Source of the DNA: Gentiana macrophylla
Lineage: Eukaryota > Streptophyta > Magnoliopsida > Gentianales > Gentianaceae
Length of the DNA: 64,000 nucleotides
NCBI GenBank assembly: GCA_026214975.1
Contig: JAOBSW010000252.1
Span: forward strand, 104,433-168,432
Reading direction: 5' to 3'
In this document: positions 1-10,782 of the stretch, piece by piece
How the letters are laid out: the number at the start of each line of letters is the position of its first letter
Position numbering within the stretch: position 1 is the stretch's first letter
Notes under the pieces: model-generated
What the model saw: only the letters and a program-made list of their open reading frames with translations
What the model was told of the DNA's origin: nothing
The model's database searches: none
Position numbers and translations under genes: made by a program

Positions 1-137
1 ATCTTTTGAAGGAATAAAGGAAGTGCCACGAGATTTAAAGTTCAAGTGGATCAATGGTTCGTGACGCCAGCCGTATCAAGTTATATTTTCGACGAACAAA
101 TGGCCCAGCAAAAGGCATTTTCTGAAAAAGAAGTCTT

Positions 138-198
138 CATGGAAGTTATAGATCTCCTCAAGAGCTTTCCAACGCATCTTGAATTATGTCATTTGGAG
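138..198 (+). other. Conserved LTR module X (copy in unit 1)
   Basis: The block has a GGAAGTTATAGA-type start, then CTTTCCAACGCAT, then TGTCATTTGGAG. Related blocks occur at 2691-2750, 3294-3355 and 5848-5907, and on the minus strand of the Gypsy-2 LTRs at 49621-49665 and 54109-54153. It lies upstream of palindromes and a TATA box. Its function is unknown. Confidence 0.6.
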
Positions 199-254
199 AT
201 CCGAACTCAAGTTATGATTTTATCAAGTTTCGGATTAAGTTTGGAAAAAATCTA

Positions 255-414
255 TCCGGATCGATCCGGATTTACCTCGGATCGATCCGAGGAAACATCA
301 TGATTAGACCAGCATGTGGCCTGCGCAGAGAATATCCTGGGATAATATTTTTATTCCCGGATCGATCCGGCCCTTCTCGGATCGATCCGGTTGGGGAAAA
401 ATCGCCTATAAATA
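255..414 (+). promoter_or_regulatory. Palindrome cluster and TATA box (LTR-type promoter)
   Basis: Four copies of a GGATCGATCC-centred palindrome lie in 135 bp: a perfect 16-mer at 255-270, a perfect 18-mer at 275-292, and further copies at 357-370 and 376-390. A TATAAATA box follows at 407-414. The arrangement resembles the U3 end of an LTR promoter. Paired palindromes suggest sites for dimeric DNA-binding proteins, but this is inference. Confidence 0.5.
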
Positions 415-1342
415 GAGCAAACATTGCAGCACATAAAAGGGTACCAAATATATTTTCTTCACCTCTTTTAGTAGTAATAGTATGTATATATATAGGCCTT
501 ATGCCATAAATAAAGTAGTATCGTTATAATGCTCGAGAAATTATCGGAAGATCAATGTTGTTGAAGTTGTTGTAGCATCCGGAAGAATACGACTTACGAT
601 TCAATCGTTGTAATCGGGTAAAATTCCTAAAGTATTTATGTTTGTTTTGTCTCATTTTATCTTTTAGTATAATGTTAGTAGGCTAAATCTAATAACTAGC
701 CAAAGTTATGTAATCGTTTTATTTCGATCTTTTCGTAAAGGAATGTTGTCTAAGTAAAATTGAATAAAATCGAGTTAATTGAATCTTTTCCTATTGATAA
801 AGTTTGACTTGAAAGAATTCATAATCTAATTATGAATTGACACCTCGTAATTAAGTTATGAACTCGTTAATAGAAAAACCGGAGGGTAAAATTGGCGAGT
901 GAAAGCGTGACAACGGAACCCGATTTCTACCGAAGCGATTTGTCCTAAAAGATGAATCTTATTAAAATCTGTACTCAAGATCGTAATAATGTTAAATTCA
1001 TCGAGTTTAATTGAAACTTAAACCGGAAAGTTGAATCGCCCGGCCTTGACAACCGGAGCCTTTAAATAAAATTGACCGTTTGTGAACGGAATGACTCCTT
1101 TTATTCAAAGGTAGAATCGTACTCGGGACTGTTCGGAAAAACCCAATAATGATTGTGGACTTTGGGTGATGACAATGGACATATGACAATTTCACACACT
1201 AATGTGAGGACGAATTGTTAACCTTAGGAGTACACCGTTTCATTTACTCAATTGAACCTAAAGATCGAGCACATTCCATTCTTTGAAAAGATCGTATAAA
1301 TCAATTATATAAACTTTGGCTATTTCTCTAATAATATATTTG

Positions 1343-1427
1343 GCATCTATATATTTATATCTATATATATACTTTGCAACTTATGCACATCTATATATAT
1401 ATTTATATATCTATATATATTATATTA
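1343..1427. repeat. TA-rich low-complexity tract
   Basis: Two runs of alternating TATATA/TCTATATAT sequence are separated by a short unique spacer. The tract is kept in the second 3.16-kb unit (4498-4580) with minor length change. Its TATA-like strings are part of the tract and are not called as promoters. Confidence 0.7.
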
Positions 1428-2690
1428 GAATAAATTTTAATTTACGCATTTATTTTATGTTAAGTAAAATAGTAGTTATCTGTGCTATAAAGCGAGATTT
1501 AGATTGAGTTAATAATGACTCTTTGGTGTTTAACCACACTTAGAAGAATTACAAAGTTCCTCGAGGATACGATACTCGACTCACCATACTAGCACTCTGA
1601 TTTGACCCGATACATCGTCGGTTAAGGACTGGTATTAGCACTAGAAAAGGCCACGTCACACAATCAACCCTAAGACACACAATTTCGAACCCTAAACCCT
1701 AGGGAGCAGCTTGGCTGCGTTTTTATTCTATTTTCTTCCAGTTTATGCAATTAGATTCATAGATTAGATTAGCTACTTTTCATGTCTTTTTATTCATCAA
1801 TTTCAAGTCTCACGAAGATGATAAGAGGCTAGACCTCTTTTGAACGAGCGGTGTGAAGCCTATCCGTCAACTATTCAGATTCGAATCGTGATTGTTTTGT
1901 GAGTTCTTTAATACAAGTTGTTTCTTTTATCATGTTTACATTGTTTATTGCGAATTATATCGAAAGATGTTTGCTTTTGTGTTTGTTTTATGTGATGAAA
2001 ATCATGTTAACTTTAGAACACCATGATAAAAGAGTAGATCTTTAATCTATAAAACGAAAGATAATAGGTTAGATTTCTAGGTTAGAGACGTTAGAGTTTC
2101 CACCTTTGTTTTGAAAAGCGTTAATCAGTAAATCGAAGATAAAGATTGATAGGAGAACCATCTAAGAAATTAGAGGTCGTACTTAGATAAGGCAAATCAC
2201 AACTTGATTAGAATCACGAAATAATCTGAATAGGATCTGAATGTTGATAGGATAGGTGGATCAACTGTTCGTTCGTTTGTTATAACTTGATTCAAATCTC
2301 TTGAAACTTGAATTGTTTAGCTTTAGTTTACTTTTTTCTGCACTCTAGTTTAGTTAGTTTATCGCTTTCAATCTTTCCTAGCATTGGATTAATCTCCTCT
2401 GTCTAGTTACTTTTATGCAATATTTGTTTAGGTTAGTTTTCGTGACAATAATTAGTTAAAAACAAAAGCTAGGGTTCACAACAGTCTAGTTCCCCGTAAG
2501 ATCGACCCGGCATAGCCTCTACACTACGATCCTTGCACTTCTCTTCTCTTTTCTCCCTCTAAACGATGATCACATGAAGATGGAAGAGTTGAAAGATGTT
2601 TAAGTGAAGAATCATTGAAGAAACCGGAACCATGCACTTCATTTTGAATTTTGTCCACACTTGTAGGCACTTTCAGGGAAAGTTGTCTTG

Positions 2691-2750
2691 ATGAGAGTTG
2701 TAGAGGATTGAAATAGCTTTCCAACGCATGTTGAATCACCTCATTCGGAG
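2691..2750 (+). other. Conserved LTR module X (second version in unit 1)
   Basis: A diverged form of the block at 138-198: ATGAGAGTTGTAGAGG, then AGCTTTCCAACGCATG, then CTCATTCGGAG. It again lies upstream of palindromes and a TATA box. Confidence 0.55.
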
Positions 2751-2792
2751 CCCTAGAAGTGAATTTATGAGCAAAATACTGGAGCTGGGTCC

Positions 2793-2867
2793 TGGACGGG
2801 CGTCCATGATAATGGACGAGCGTCCGGAGCGGTACTGTAGCAACCGACTTGATTTTCTCTATATATA
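2793..2867 (+). promoter_or_regulatory. Second palindrome pair and TATA box
   Basis: Two near-palindromes of the form GGACG(G/A)GCGTCC lie just upstream of a CTATATATAG box at about 2858. With the module at 2691-2750 this repeats the order module, palindromes, TATA seen at 138-414, but the palindrome sequence is different. It looks like a second LTR promoter of a different family inside the same unit. Confidence 0.45.
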
Positions 2868-3410
2868 GCAGCGCATAATGATGTGTAACATTTATATGAT
2901 AAAAATTACGTTGTTTTATATACGTTATCGACTATTTTTATATAAAATATAAGTAATTATAACAGATAATCTTATAAAATATTAATAGCTATGAATAAAT
3001 CTAAATACTATAAAAATCTAGTAAAAATGATAAAAAGTTATAAATTTTGTACCGGGTTAAAAACCGGAGTATCGTGTCGATTCACGTGGGTATTTTCGGT
3101 ATTTTCTGAGACTTAGGTAAACCAAGACCCCAGTGATGACATTTTGTGGAGTAAAATCATATCTTTTGAAGGAATAAAGGAAGTGCCACGAGATTTAAAG
3201 TTCAAGTGGATCAATGGTTCGTGACGCCCGTATCAAGTTATATTTTCGACGAACAAATGGCCCAGCAAAAGGCATTTTCGAGAAAGAAGTCTGCATGGAA
3301 GTTATAGATCTCTCTCAAGAGCTTTCCAACGCATCTTGAATTATGTCATTTGGAGATCCGAACTCAAGTTATGATTTTATCAAGTTTCGGATTAAGTTTG
3401 AAAAAATCTA

Positions 3411-3572
3411 TCCGGATCGATCCGGATTTACCTCGGATCGATCCGAGGAAACATCATGATTAGACAAAGCATGTGGCCCCTGCGCGAGAATATCCTGGGA
3501 TAATATTTTTATTCCCGGATCGATCCGCCTTTCTCGGATCGATCCAATTTGGGGAAAAAGCGCCTATAAATA
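3411..3572 (+). promoter_or_regulatory. Palindrome cluster and TATA box, unit 2
   Basis: The counterpart of 255-414. The 16-bp palindrome at 3411-3426 and the 18-bp palindrome at 3431-3448 are unchanged, two further GGATCGATCC copies are slightly eroded, and TATAAATA is at 3565-3572. Confidence 0.5.
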
Positions 3573-4497
3573 GAGCAGCATTGCGAGGCACATAAAGGGG
3601 TACCAAATATATTTTCTTCACCTCTTTTAGTAGTAATAGTATGTATATATATAGGCCTTATGCCATAAATAAAGTAGTATCGTTATAATGCTCGAGAAAT
3701 TATCGGAAGATCAATGTTGTTGAAGTTGTTGTAGCATCCGGAAGAATACACTCGATTCAATCGTTGTAATCGGGTAAAATTCCTAAAGTATTTATGTTTG
3801 TTTTGTACATTTATCTTTTCGTATAATGTTAGTAGGCTAAATCTAATAACTAGCCAAAGTTATGTAATCGTTTTATTTCGATCTTTTCGTAAAGGAATGT
3901 TGTCTAAGTAAAATTGAATAAAATTGAGTTAATTGAATCTTTTCCTATTGATAAAGTTTGACTTGAAAGAATTCATAATCTAATTATGAATTGACACCTC
4001 GTAATTAAGTTATGAACTCGTTAATAGAAAAACCGGAGGGTAAAATTGGCCGAGTGAAAACGTGACAACGGAACCCGTTTCTACCCGGGGCGATTTGTCC
4101 TAAAAGATGAATCTTATTAAAATCTGACTCAAGATCGTAATAATGTTAAATTCATCGAGTTTAATTGAAACTTAAACCGGAAAGTTGAATCGCCCGGCCT
4201 TGACAACCGGAGCCTTTAAATAAAATTGACCGCTTGTGAACGGAATGACTCTTTTTATTCAAAGGTAGAATCGTATTTCGGGACTGTTCGGAAAAACCGT
4301 AATGATTGTGGACTTTGGGTGATGACAATGGACATATGACAATTTCACACACTAATGTGAGGACGAATTGTTAACCTTAGGAGTACACCGTTTCATTTAC
4401 TCAATTGAACCTAAAGATCGAGCACATTCCATTCCTTTGAAAAGATCGTATAAATCAATTATATAAACTTTGGCTAGTTCTCTAATAATATATTTGG

Positions 4498-4580
4498 CAT
4501 CTATATATTTATATCTATATATATACTTTGCAACTTATGCACATCTATATATATTTATATATCTATATATATTATATTAG
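4498..4580. repeat. TA-rich low-complexity tract, unit 2
   Basis: The counterpart of 1343-1427 in the second 3.16-kb unit, slightly shorter. Confidence 0.7.
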
Positions 4581-5993
4581 AATAAATTTTAATTTACGCA
4601 TTTATTTTATGTTAAGTAAAATAGTAGTTATCTGTGCTATAAAGCTGAGATTTAGATTGAGTTAATAATGACTCTTTGGTGTTTAACCACACTTAGAAGA
4701 ATTACAAAGTTCCCTGAGGATACGATACTCTGACTCACCATACTAGCACTACAGTTTGACCCGATACACTGTCGGTTAAGGACTGGTATTAGCACTAGAA
4801 AAGGCCACGTCACATAATCAACCCTAAGACACACAATTTCAAACCCTAAACTCCACAGGGAGCGACTTGGTTGCTGCGTTTTATTCTATTTTCTTCCAGT
4901 TTATGCAATTAGATTCATAGATTAGATTAGCTACTTTTCATGTCTTTTTATTCATCAATTTCAAGTCTTACGAAGATGATAAGAGGCTAGACCTCTTTTG
5001 AACGAGCGGTGTGAATCCTATCCGTCAACTATTCAGATTCGAATCGTGATTGTTTTGTGAGTTCTTTAATACAAGTTGTTTCTTTTATCATGTTTACATT
5101 GTTTATTGCGAATTATATCGAAAGATGTTTGCTTTTGTGTTTGTTTTATGTGATGAAAATCATGTTAACTTTAGAACACCATGATAAAAGAGTAGATCTT
5201 TAATCTATAAAACGAAAGATAATAGGTTAGATTTCTAGGTTAGAGACGTTAGAGTTTCCACATTTGTTTTGAAAAGCGTTAATCTGTAAATCGAAAGATA
5301 AAGATTGATAGGAGAACCATCTAAGAAATTAGAGGTCGGACTTAGATAAGGCAAATCACAACTTGATTAGAATCACGAAATAATCTGAATAGGATCTGAA
5401 TGTTGATAGGATAGGTGGATCAACTGTTCGTTCGTTTGTTATAACTTGATTCAAATCTCTTGAAACTTGAATTGTTTAGCTTTAGTTTACTTTTTCTGCA
5501 CTCTAGTTTAGTTAGTTTATCGCTTTCAATCTTTCCTAGTATTGGATTAATCTCCTCTGTCTAGTTACTTTTATGCAATATTTGTTTAGGTTAGTTTTCG
5601 TGACAATAATTAGTTAAAAACAAAAGCTAGGGTTCACAACAGTCTAGTTCCCCGTAAGATCGACCCGGCATAGCCTCTACACTACGATCCTTGCACTTCT
5701 CTTCTCTTTTCTCCCTCTAAACGATGATCACATGAAGATGGAAGAGTTGAAAGATGTTTAAGTGAAGAATCATTGAAGAAACCGGAACCAGGCACTTCAT
5801 GGGAATTTTGTCCCCACTTGTAGGCACTTTCAGGGAAAGTTGTCTTGATGAAAGTTGTAGAGGATTGAAATAGCTTTCCAACGCATGTTGAATCACCTCA
5901 TTCGGAGCCTTAGAAGTGAATTTATGAACAAAATACTGGAGCTGGGTCCTGGACGGGCGTCCATGATAATGGACGAGCGTCCGGAGCGGTACT

Positions 5994-7696
5994 TGTTGGA
6001 CTTATTTCTCAGTTTTGATGATGAGTGACATACTAGCTGTTATAGTGCAAAGGCAAAAAGATGTCTAGATAAAATGTATAGGTTTATTAGAGTTTGATTC
6101 ATAAATAGGTTTGATCAAACAAGCACTGTAAAAAGGTCTGGCGATCATTTATCGCCAGATTGTCTAGTCGATAGGGTAGATAGGTCGAGAGACTAGTCTG
6201 GGAACCCGCCAAGACCGAAGATGAAGGCTGAGGGTTCAAACTCAATGAATGAAGGCTAAGGGATCAAACTTAGTATTTAATGTCAAGGATATGGAATCAG
6301 AATTTAGGCAAGTCTGTGATGACCTAAAGCGATTACATACACCTTGTGTAGAAGGTCTAAGTTCCATAAGTTGGATGATGTTTGGAACTTAGTTATACTT
6401 TAAAATGATGTAATCTAACTTCACAAATAAAAGTTAGATAAAAGATTCAATTGCATTTATATCTGAGACAAAAATATGATGTTCAAGCAGACTTATTGGT
6501 TTCTCGGCAAACTCGATGAACTGCGATGATATATACCTCGATTAATTCAAGATTATCTTGGAAATTACATGGATAAGAACAGCCAACTAACTCTCGACTT
6601 ATCAAGCAAATCAAAGGTTGAGATTAAAAAGACGTTGGGATGATTCATATTTTTATCCATTGGATACAAGTCAAAGGGTGGACAGATCGTGATTGTCAAA
6701 AAGGAACTCGACGATTGTCGATCCTATGAATAATGAGAGAATCGCGTAAGGATGGGACAAATACAAGGAACGGTCATATTTGAAATTCAAATTCAAGTCA
6801 CATGCATTCTACCTATAAATAGAGACTTTCAACTCAAGAAAAGATGATGAATTTTGGAATAAACTTTAAGTGATAATAACATTGAGTGAAAAACACCCTC
6901 TTTGAATTTATTGAGCATAAAAGGTCTTGATCTAGTTAATTTCTTCAAGTGCATTCTCGTATTCAAGCCGCATCAAGCATAAACACTTGAAGGCGCAAGC
7001 TCTTTGATTATATCATCCTAATCAAGTCGCTTCAATCGAATCATTTTTTGATTCAATCTTTATTTTATAAAGAACCTCTTTGAAAGCAGTGAAGCATCTG
7101 TTGGAGTGTGAAAGATCTGTTGTTTGTGGTGGAGTGGTGAAGAGGCAATTCTACCCTTCAAGGACCAGTGGAAGACTCGGGAGCAAGCAATCCTACTGTT
7201 CTTAGTTTTCGGTTTGTGAAGCCATAGTTATTTGTGAAGGACAAGCAACCTTAGGAATCTTTGTAAAAGCTATATCAAAGATTACTAGTGAATTTCCTCC
7301 AACATCACAGGAGAAGAGTGGACGTACAAGATTACATCACTGGAACCACTATAAAATCGGCCATTTACTTTGCATTTATTTTTCGCACTTAGTCATTATT
7401 CATATCAACTCTCTTGAATCTAGCAATCGAAATCACACACTTACACTACTAAGTATCTAATACTTAGTATCATATTTAACAACAAGTAATAAGGCTTAAT
7501 TTTGATATTATTCCATTTGCACAAATTCAAAGAATCGAACTATCGATAGACTCATGTTTATCGAGCTTATCGAAGTCTCAAACAGACTCATGAAGTATCG
7601 CATTTCTTTGAAGTTGCGAATTTGTTAACTCCAAAGTTTTAAGTGTTAAGTTTATTCCCCCTCTAAACTTAACCAAAGCCTTTTCAAGGACCAACA
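5994..7696 (+). repeat. 5' LTR of Copia-1
   Basis: It begins TGTTGGACTTAT and ends GGACCAACA, directly before the primer binding site. It matches the 3' LTR at 32000-33709 and, inverted, both LTRs of Copia-2. Against the 3' LTR, many differences sit at CTGCTG or CAG positions (for example 6888-6940 against 32885-32935), so LTR-divergence dating from this sequence would be unreliable. Confidence 0.9.
6137..6159 (+). other. Hairpin in Copia-1 5' LTR
   Basis: A perfect 9-bp inverted repeat, TCTGGCGAT and ATCGCCAGA, with a 5-nt loop. It is not preserved in the 3' LTR as written. Its role is unknown; conserved LTR inverted repeats are known in Sireviruses, but I cannot say this is one of them. 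Confidence 0.4.
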
Positions 7697-7698
7697 AT

Positions 7699-7710
7699 TG
7701 GTATCGAGCC
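7699..7710 (+). other. Primer binding site, tRNA-iMet type (Copia-1)
   Basis: TGGTATCGAGC lies two bases after the LTR end. The canonical plant Copia site is TGGTATCAGAGC, complementary to the 3' end of initiator tRNA-Met. The change is at a CAG trinucleotide, as at many other sites in this window. Confidence 0.8.
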
Positions 7711-7798
7711 GTGCTTACGCTCAAGGAATCCTACTTGTTGTGCTTGTGAAAATTCTTTAAAACTTTCTTTCAAGTTCTTGATTTTCAAGACTTGCATC

Positions 7799-9530
7799 AT
7801 GGATAACACACGGTATGCTAGAACTATGTTGATGTGTTCTCTTGATAGATTTGATGAGTATAAACGTCGAATGCAGGCATATCTTGCGCAACTCATGATG
7901 AGATGATGGATGTACTAATCGATGGACCACTTTGGAGATTACAAAGGCGAATAAAGTGGGTGTGAATCTGAGTACATTCCTAAGCCAAAAGAGAATGGAA
8001 TGCGAAGGCAGGAAAGAGCAAACCTCAACAACATTGCTATTGATATCATCTACGTAACCTTGGATAGCAATATGTACATGAAGGTTAAAGATTGCAAGGC
8101 GCAAAGGAACTTTGGGACAAGATTCACTTGATCTGTGAAGGCACTGATGCAATAAAGAAGAATAAAATCAGTGTGGGCAGAAAAAGGTATCAAAAGTTCA
8201 AGATGCTGCCAAATGAAACCATTGAGCAAATGGAATCAAGATTCAATGCAATCCTGGATGAACTCACCTCTGCTTGAGTGTAAGTTATTCAAAAGAGAGA
8301 AGTAAACACCAAAATCTTGGAAGCTCTACTCGCAAAAGATGTTTGGAAAATGAAGGTATTGCAATTGAAGAAATGAGAAAGTTGCATGAAGAAAACACCT
8401 TCAAATTGTTTCGATCTTAAAGGCTTATGAATTTAGCAAAAAGCTAGTGCTGAAATCGAAAAGGAAGAGCCAAAGACCCTTTGCATTGGCTGCTTCACAT
8501 CATGAAGAAACATCGGGAGGACAGGATGATATCTTTGGATGAGATGCAAGAACAAATTGCCCTCTTGAGCAAGAAAATCGGGATGATGAAGAGTGGAAAG
8601 GCCCCTACAAGAAATTTTACAAAGAGGCCTCTTGAAAGAAGGAAAGAAGAACCAAAGAAAGATAATGATTATCTATGCTTTCATTGCAAGAAACCAGGAC
8701 ACTTCAAAACTGATTGTCTCCGAACTAAAACAAGGCAAGGAACACGATTATCTTTGCTTCAACCGCAAGAAGCTGGACATTTTAGACTGATTGTCGGACC
8801 TCATGAAGACCAAGAGTCAACAAAGAAGACATGGCAAGAAGGCTATGGTTCTTTGAAGATGAATCAGGATATGATGTGGAATCTCAAAAGGAAATGAATC
8901 GGATGATACAAAGATCAGTTCTTTGATATGGAGGATTATGCTTTGATGGCCAATATGGATGGCGAGGAGGTATACAACATTTGTATCTATAAATACTCCT
9001 CTTTGAAAGTGATTGTGAATCAACTTGTGGTTCAAATCCTAGAAATTCGACAACAATGAGACTTTGGATGCCATCCTTAATCAACGAGGATAATACAATG
9101 GTTATGAGAGTTGTGAAGTCCTGAAAAAGAAGCTCTTGAATTAGAAGTTGGAAGATTGAAAGTGAATTAAGGGTTCTCAAAGGTAAAAAAAGATGTTGGG
9201 ATGAGAATCAAGATAAGTCGATCTGCTTGAACATCCAGTGACCTCTCGAATCTCTTTGAACCATCTTGTTCCACTATCGCATACAAATCGGGAAAGCCTT
9301 ATGGAGATAGAAGCAGGGCTTGGATTTGGAACTCGGCAAATCAACAAGAGTGGATCCAGTAAGGTCATCTGAACCTAGTTCCGAAGGTGGTCCTAAGTTT
9401 GTACTGCACTAGATCCAACTCCCAAGAAGGTTTCTTTGAAGCGGTAAAACCAAATGAGAATGCTTCAAGAAAGCAAAATCAAAGTCAAAGAAGTCAACGA
9501 CTCTAATAAAAGAGTAAATCTAAAAATAGG
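7799..9530 (+). pseudogene. gag: Copia-1 gag (frameshifted)
   Basis: The ATG at 7799 opens MDNTRYARTMLMCSLDRFDE, homologous to the Copia-2 Gag. The UBN2/Gag core continues in shifted frames: 8092-8277 encodes the segment with ELWDKIHLICEGTDAIKK, and 8481-8897 encodes a charged region and a CCHC zinc knuckle, CFHCKKPGHFKTDC, near 8676-8718. A second knuckle near 8750 reads CFNRKK, its second Cys lost, where Copia-2 has CFNCKKPGHFRPDC. Gag forms the virus-like particle and binds element RNA. At least four frame changes interrupt it, several at CAG/CTG sites where Copia-2 has the expected sequence, so some may be sequence errors. Confidence 0.8.
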
Positions 9531-9535
9531 GTGAT

Positions 9536-10777
9536 GTGCCTTCTAAGCTTCTTGATAGCAGACCTACTACCAAGTCTCTTTGGACCACGAAGGAAAGAAG
9601 CAGAAATATTCCAAGGATAAGAATCCTAAACCCAAAAATGTTAATCATTCAAGGGATACTTATCTCGGGAAAGGTAGACTGTTCCTCACCGATGATGATT
9701 GGAATATTTCGCATCTAATGCTAGAAAGCGATAAAGATAACCATGTTGCTAGGGTAAAACCTAGGCAATGGGATCGTGCAGAGGACTTACACAAGGCCTC
9801 AAAGCAGACTCCATACTACTGTAGTCATTCTAATAGACAAACAAACTAATGGTTATCTTGATGCTTCTAACATCAAGAATCACTTCAAACAACATTACAA
9901 ACCAAAAGGCCGGAAAACATATGTGATTCTACACAACCTCATTGTTAGAACTTATGGATGTGTGGAATACATGTATGAACCAAAGTATGAACCAAAGTAT
10001 GACACATTCAGAAGAAGACCTTATGGAGACATGCCAAGGGTCATGCTTACCACTGACCATTATGGACCCAAACAGGTTTGGGTACCTAAAATGCATTAAC
10101 TTTGTTTTGTAGGGTGTCTGGTACTTTGAAAGTGGATGTTCCAGACACATGACAAAGAATAAGCAATGTCTATCAAACTTTGTGGCAAAAGATGGTCCAA
10201 GGGTGAATTTTGGCAACAAGAATACACTGGATATACAAGAGGATATGGCACACAAGAATGAGAAATGGACTTACAATCAAGGATGTTGCATATGTTGAGT
10301 ATTGTCATTAGTGAATACAACTTGGTGAGCAATCGTAACATGTATGTTTGGACAATTCTGTGACTGAAGGGTTACAAGGTCACTTTTGACAAAGACAAAT
10401 TTTGATGCATTGTCATTAGTGAAAGAGGTGATCAAGTTTACACGAGATCACATTCAAGAAGGATGCTATCGTGATGCATGTCGACCAAGGAAAACAGATA
10501 AAGTCAAGTTTCAAGTCAAAGACTAAACAATATGTATATTGTGGATTGGATCTTTTGGACCAATAACTCCAACAAGTGTTCAGAAAGAAATACACCTTAG
10601 TGATTGTGCATACCAAATCGTGAACTCAATTGGCTATGGCACAAGAAGTTGAATCACTTGAACATTGATGACATCAATCGATCATCTGAATTTCTCAACA
10701 AAGAAGAGAAAGCGGTGGTTGGTTTTACACGAGATCACATTCAAGAAGGATGCCATATGTGATGCTTGTCAACAAAG
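9536..10777 (+). pseudogene. pol: Copia-1 pol 5' part: protease and integrase N-terminus, split by Copia-2
   Basis: It starts in the Gag-Pol spacer (9536-10099) and reaches the retropepsin at about 10110, read as VWYFESGCSRHMTKNK. The expected catalytic DSG is ESG here, a GAC to GAA change; Copia-2 retains DSG at 20462-20470. The GAG-pre-integrase and the start of the integrase HHCC finger follow in several frames to 10777 (the GYKVTFDK-like segment near 10370, duplicated or rearranged relative to Copia-2). Copia-2 then interrupts the gene within the CDACQQGKQ-type zinc finger, which resumes at 24638. Confidence 0.75.
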
Positions 10778-10782
10778 TAAAC
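10778..10782. repeat. Target site duplication of Copia-2, left copy
   Basis: The sequence taaac, identical to 24633-24637. Removing Copia-2 and one copy restores the integrase reading seen uninterrupted in Copia-2 itself (…GTAAACAGATAAAG…). Confidence 0.9.

Larger units (their letters stand above)
1..3160 (+). repeat. 3.16-kb tandem repeat, copy 1 (LTR-derived modules)
   Basis: The first bases of the window recur at 3161 and the similarity then runs on, so this is one 3,160-bp unit of a direct tandem array whose left end lies outside the window. No long reading frame is present; the small ORFs are not retained between the two copies. The unit contains two promoter-like cassettes (palindromes followed by a TATA box at 255-414 and 2793-2867) and two blocks resembling the R/U5 part of Gypsy LTRs (1555-1594 and 2488-2532). 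No primer binding site or polypurine tract lies between the copies. I read it as a composite of LTR fragments amplified in tandem; the family is not identified. Confidence 0.75.
3161..5993 (+). repeat. 3.16-kb tandem repeat, copy 2, truncated by Copia-1
   Basis: This is near-identical to 1-2833 with scattered small indels. It stops in the second palindromic block (two GGACG..CGTCC palindromes at 5951-5982), where the LTR of Copia-1 begins at 5994. The remaining 330 bp of the unit, including the second TATA box, are not found on the far side of Copia-1, where satellite begins instead. Confidence 0.75.

Noticed and set aside
46..509. Short overlapping ORFs at the start of the 3.16-kb repeat
   Set aside because: They are not preserved in the second copy of the unit (small indels break them), and they overlap palindromes and a TATA box.
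1343..1427. TATA-box-like strings in TA-rich tract
   Set aside because: Low-complexity sequence with variable length between the two units and no adjacent promoter-like features.
1690..1705. Telomere-like CCCTAAACCCTA
   Set aside because: Fewer than two full repeats inside an LTR-derived unit. The second copy at about 4845 has already lost it.
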